From the NCBI GenBank assembly GCA_014379795.1, contig JACMLC010000261.1, positions 1 to 14,722 of the forward strand: a DNA stretch of 14,722 nucleotides, read 5' to 3'. The notes under the pieces are model-generated. The model made no database searches. It worked only from the letters and a program-made list of their open reading frames with translations, and was not told where the DNA came from. Both the position numbers and the translations under genes were made by a program. Shown here in pieces: positions 13,996-14,722 of the stretch (positions are counted from its first letter, which is position 1; each line of letters starts with the position of its first letter). The stretch comes from Pyrinomonadaceae bacterium. Its GTDB lineage: Bacteria; Acidobacteriota; Blastocatellia; Pyrinomonadales; Pyrinomonadaceae.

Positions 13996-14722
13996 ATGGC
14001 TACTGTGACCCCAACATCGAGCAAACGTCACTTGCGTTATAGCGGACTCACGACAGCGGAAGTTGAAGCCAGCCGTGAAAAGTATGGCACTAACGTCATG
14101 ACCCCGCCGGAGCGTGACCCTTGGTGGAAGCTGTTTCTTGAAAAATTTGATGATCCTGTGATCCGCATTCTCATTGTTGCCGCAGTCATAGCCATCAGCG
14201 TCGGAGTTTTTCACGGCGAATATCTGGAAGGCATCGGGATCGTCATCGCCATCCTGCTCGCCACCATTTTAGCCTTTTTGAACGAGTACAAGGCGAACAA
14301 AGAGTTTGACATTCTCAACCGTGTGAATGATGAAGTTCTGGTCAAGGTGATTCGTAATGGCGAGTACACTACCGTGCCTCGCAAAGACATAGTGGTCAGC
14401 GATATTGCGCTGGTCGAACTTGGAGAAGAGATTCCGGCTGATGGTGAAGTTCTGGAAGCAGTTTCGCTTCAGGTGGATGAATCGCGCCTCACTGGTGAAT
14501 CTTTATCCGTCACCAAAGTCGCTAAGGATCAGGTGCAGGATTTGGCGGGGCAGGACGAGCTGGCCTATCCGCCCGACCGCATCTTGCACGGAACGATTGC
14601 CAAAGACGGTCATGGCATTATGGAAGTTACAGCCGTCGGCGATGCGACCGAGATCGGAAAGACCGCACGCGCCGCAGCAGAAGAGACCGGTGAAGAGACG
14701 CCGCTTAACATACAGCTTGAGC
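13996..14722 (+). CDS. P-type ATPase, calcium-transporting type, 5' part only
   Basis: The ATG at 13996 follows GGAG at 13985-13988; the frame stays open to the window end, giving 242 residues. The N-terminal cation-ATPase motif is present (GLTTAEVEASREKYGTN, 17-33). Two membrane segments follow at about 54-72 and 78-97. The actuator domain contains PADGEV (147-152) and the LTGES loop (165-169) required for dephosphorylation. The end, TPLNIQLE, is characteristic of plasma-membrane-type Ca2+ ATPases just before the third membrane helix. The phosphorylation motif DKTGT lies beyond the window, as do the ion-site helices, so Ca2+ specificity is by family resemblance. The gene is 62 bases from the scaffold gene on the same strand, so it may belong to the operon and link it to divalent-cation handling. 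Confidence 0.9.
   Translation, partial: MATVTPTSSKRHLRYSGLTTAEVEASREKYGTNVMTPPERDPWWKLFLEKFDDPVIRILIVAAVIAISVGVFHGEYLEGIGIVIAILLATILAFLNEYKANKEFDILNRVNDEVLVKVIRNGEYTTVPRKDIVVSDIALVELGEEIPADGEVLEAVSLQVDESRLTGESLSVTKVAKDQVQDLAGQDELAYPPDRILHGTIAKDGHGIMEVTAVGDATEIGKTARAAAEETGEETPLNIQLE

Noticed and set aside
1..14722. CRISPR array, tRNA, rRNA, transposase or integrase
   Set aside because: No regularly spaced direct repeats, RNA gene signatures or recombinase motifs were seen on either strand.

Overview
The window is one co-directional block of accessory genes, all on the + strand, with gaps of 11-167 bases and one 4-base overlap. It looks like a bacterial chromosome of moderate GC. An OmpA-type peptidoglycan-binding protein suggests a Gram-negative cell wall. 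The proline-rich fusions and paralogue-rich signalling genes would fit Acidobacteriota or a similar soil phylum, but that is a guess; no marker gene settles it.

Layout. Bases 1-6603 hold a tandem set of von Willebrand A (vWA) proteins with an OmpA-like membrane protein inside it: the 3' end of a long-type vWA protein, a second long-type vWA protein, the OmpA-like protein, a third long-type protein, two TerY-like vWA proteins with C-terminal cysteine clusters, and a fourth long-type protein. A 167-base gap with three hairpins follows. Two TerB-like proteins come next (6771-7616); the second is a perfect-register duplication of a 56-residue unit. A 109-base gap contains an 18-position inverted repeat and leads to a minimal TerY (7726-8373). 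Immediately downstream lies pgpA, a phosphatidylglycerophosphatase. Then come a 627-residue PP2C-type phosphatase and an overlapping protein kinase with a zinc ribbon and a possible FHA-like tail. A beta-helix/proline-rich protein follows, and the window ends in the 5' part of a calcium-type P-type ATPase.

Interpretation. A vWA protein plus PP2C phosphatase plus kinase is the known TerY-P triad of tellurium-resistance-related (Ter) stress systems, and TerB is a classical Ter component. This locus enlarges that triad: at least seven vWA proteins, an envelope anchor, two TerB-like proteins, a phospholipid-synthesis enzyme, a putative scaffold and a Ca2+ pump. No TerD, TerC, TerZ or TerE is visible. 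My working model, an inference, is a phosphorylation-controlled, divalent-metal-dependent vWA assembly at the inner membrane. TerB-like and OmpA-like proteins would couple it to membrane and wall, with reversible phosphorylation by the kinase and PP2C. Shared short peptides (N-terminal LFG leaders, polyproline motifs, repeated NLSxLF motifs) link otherwise unrelated proteins of the locus and support a single complex.
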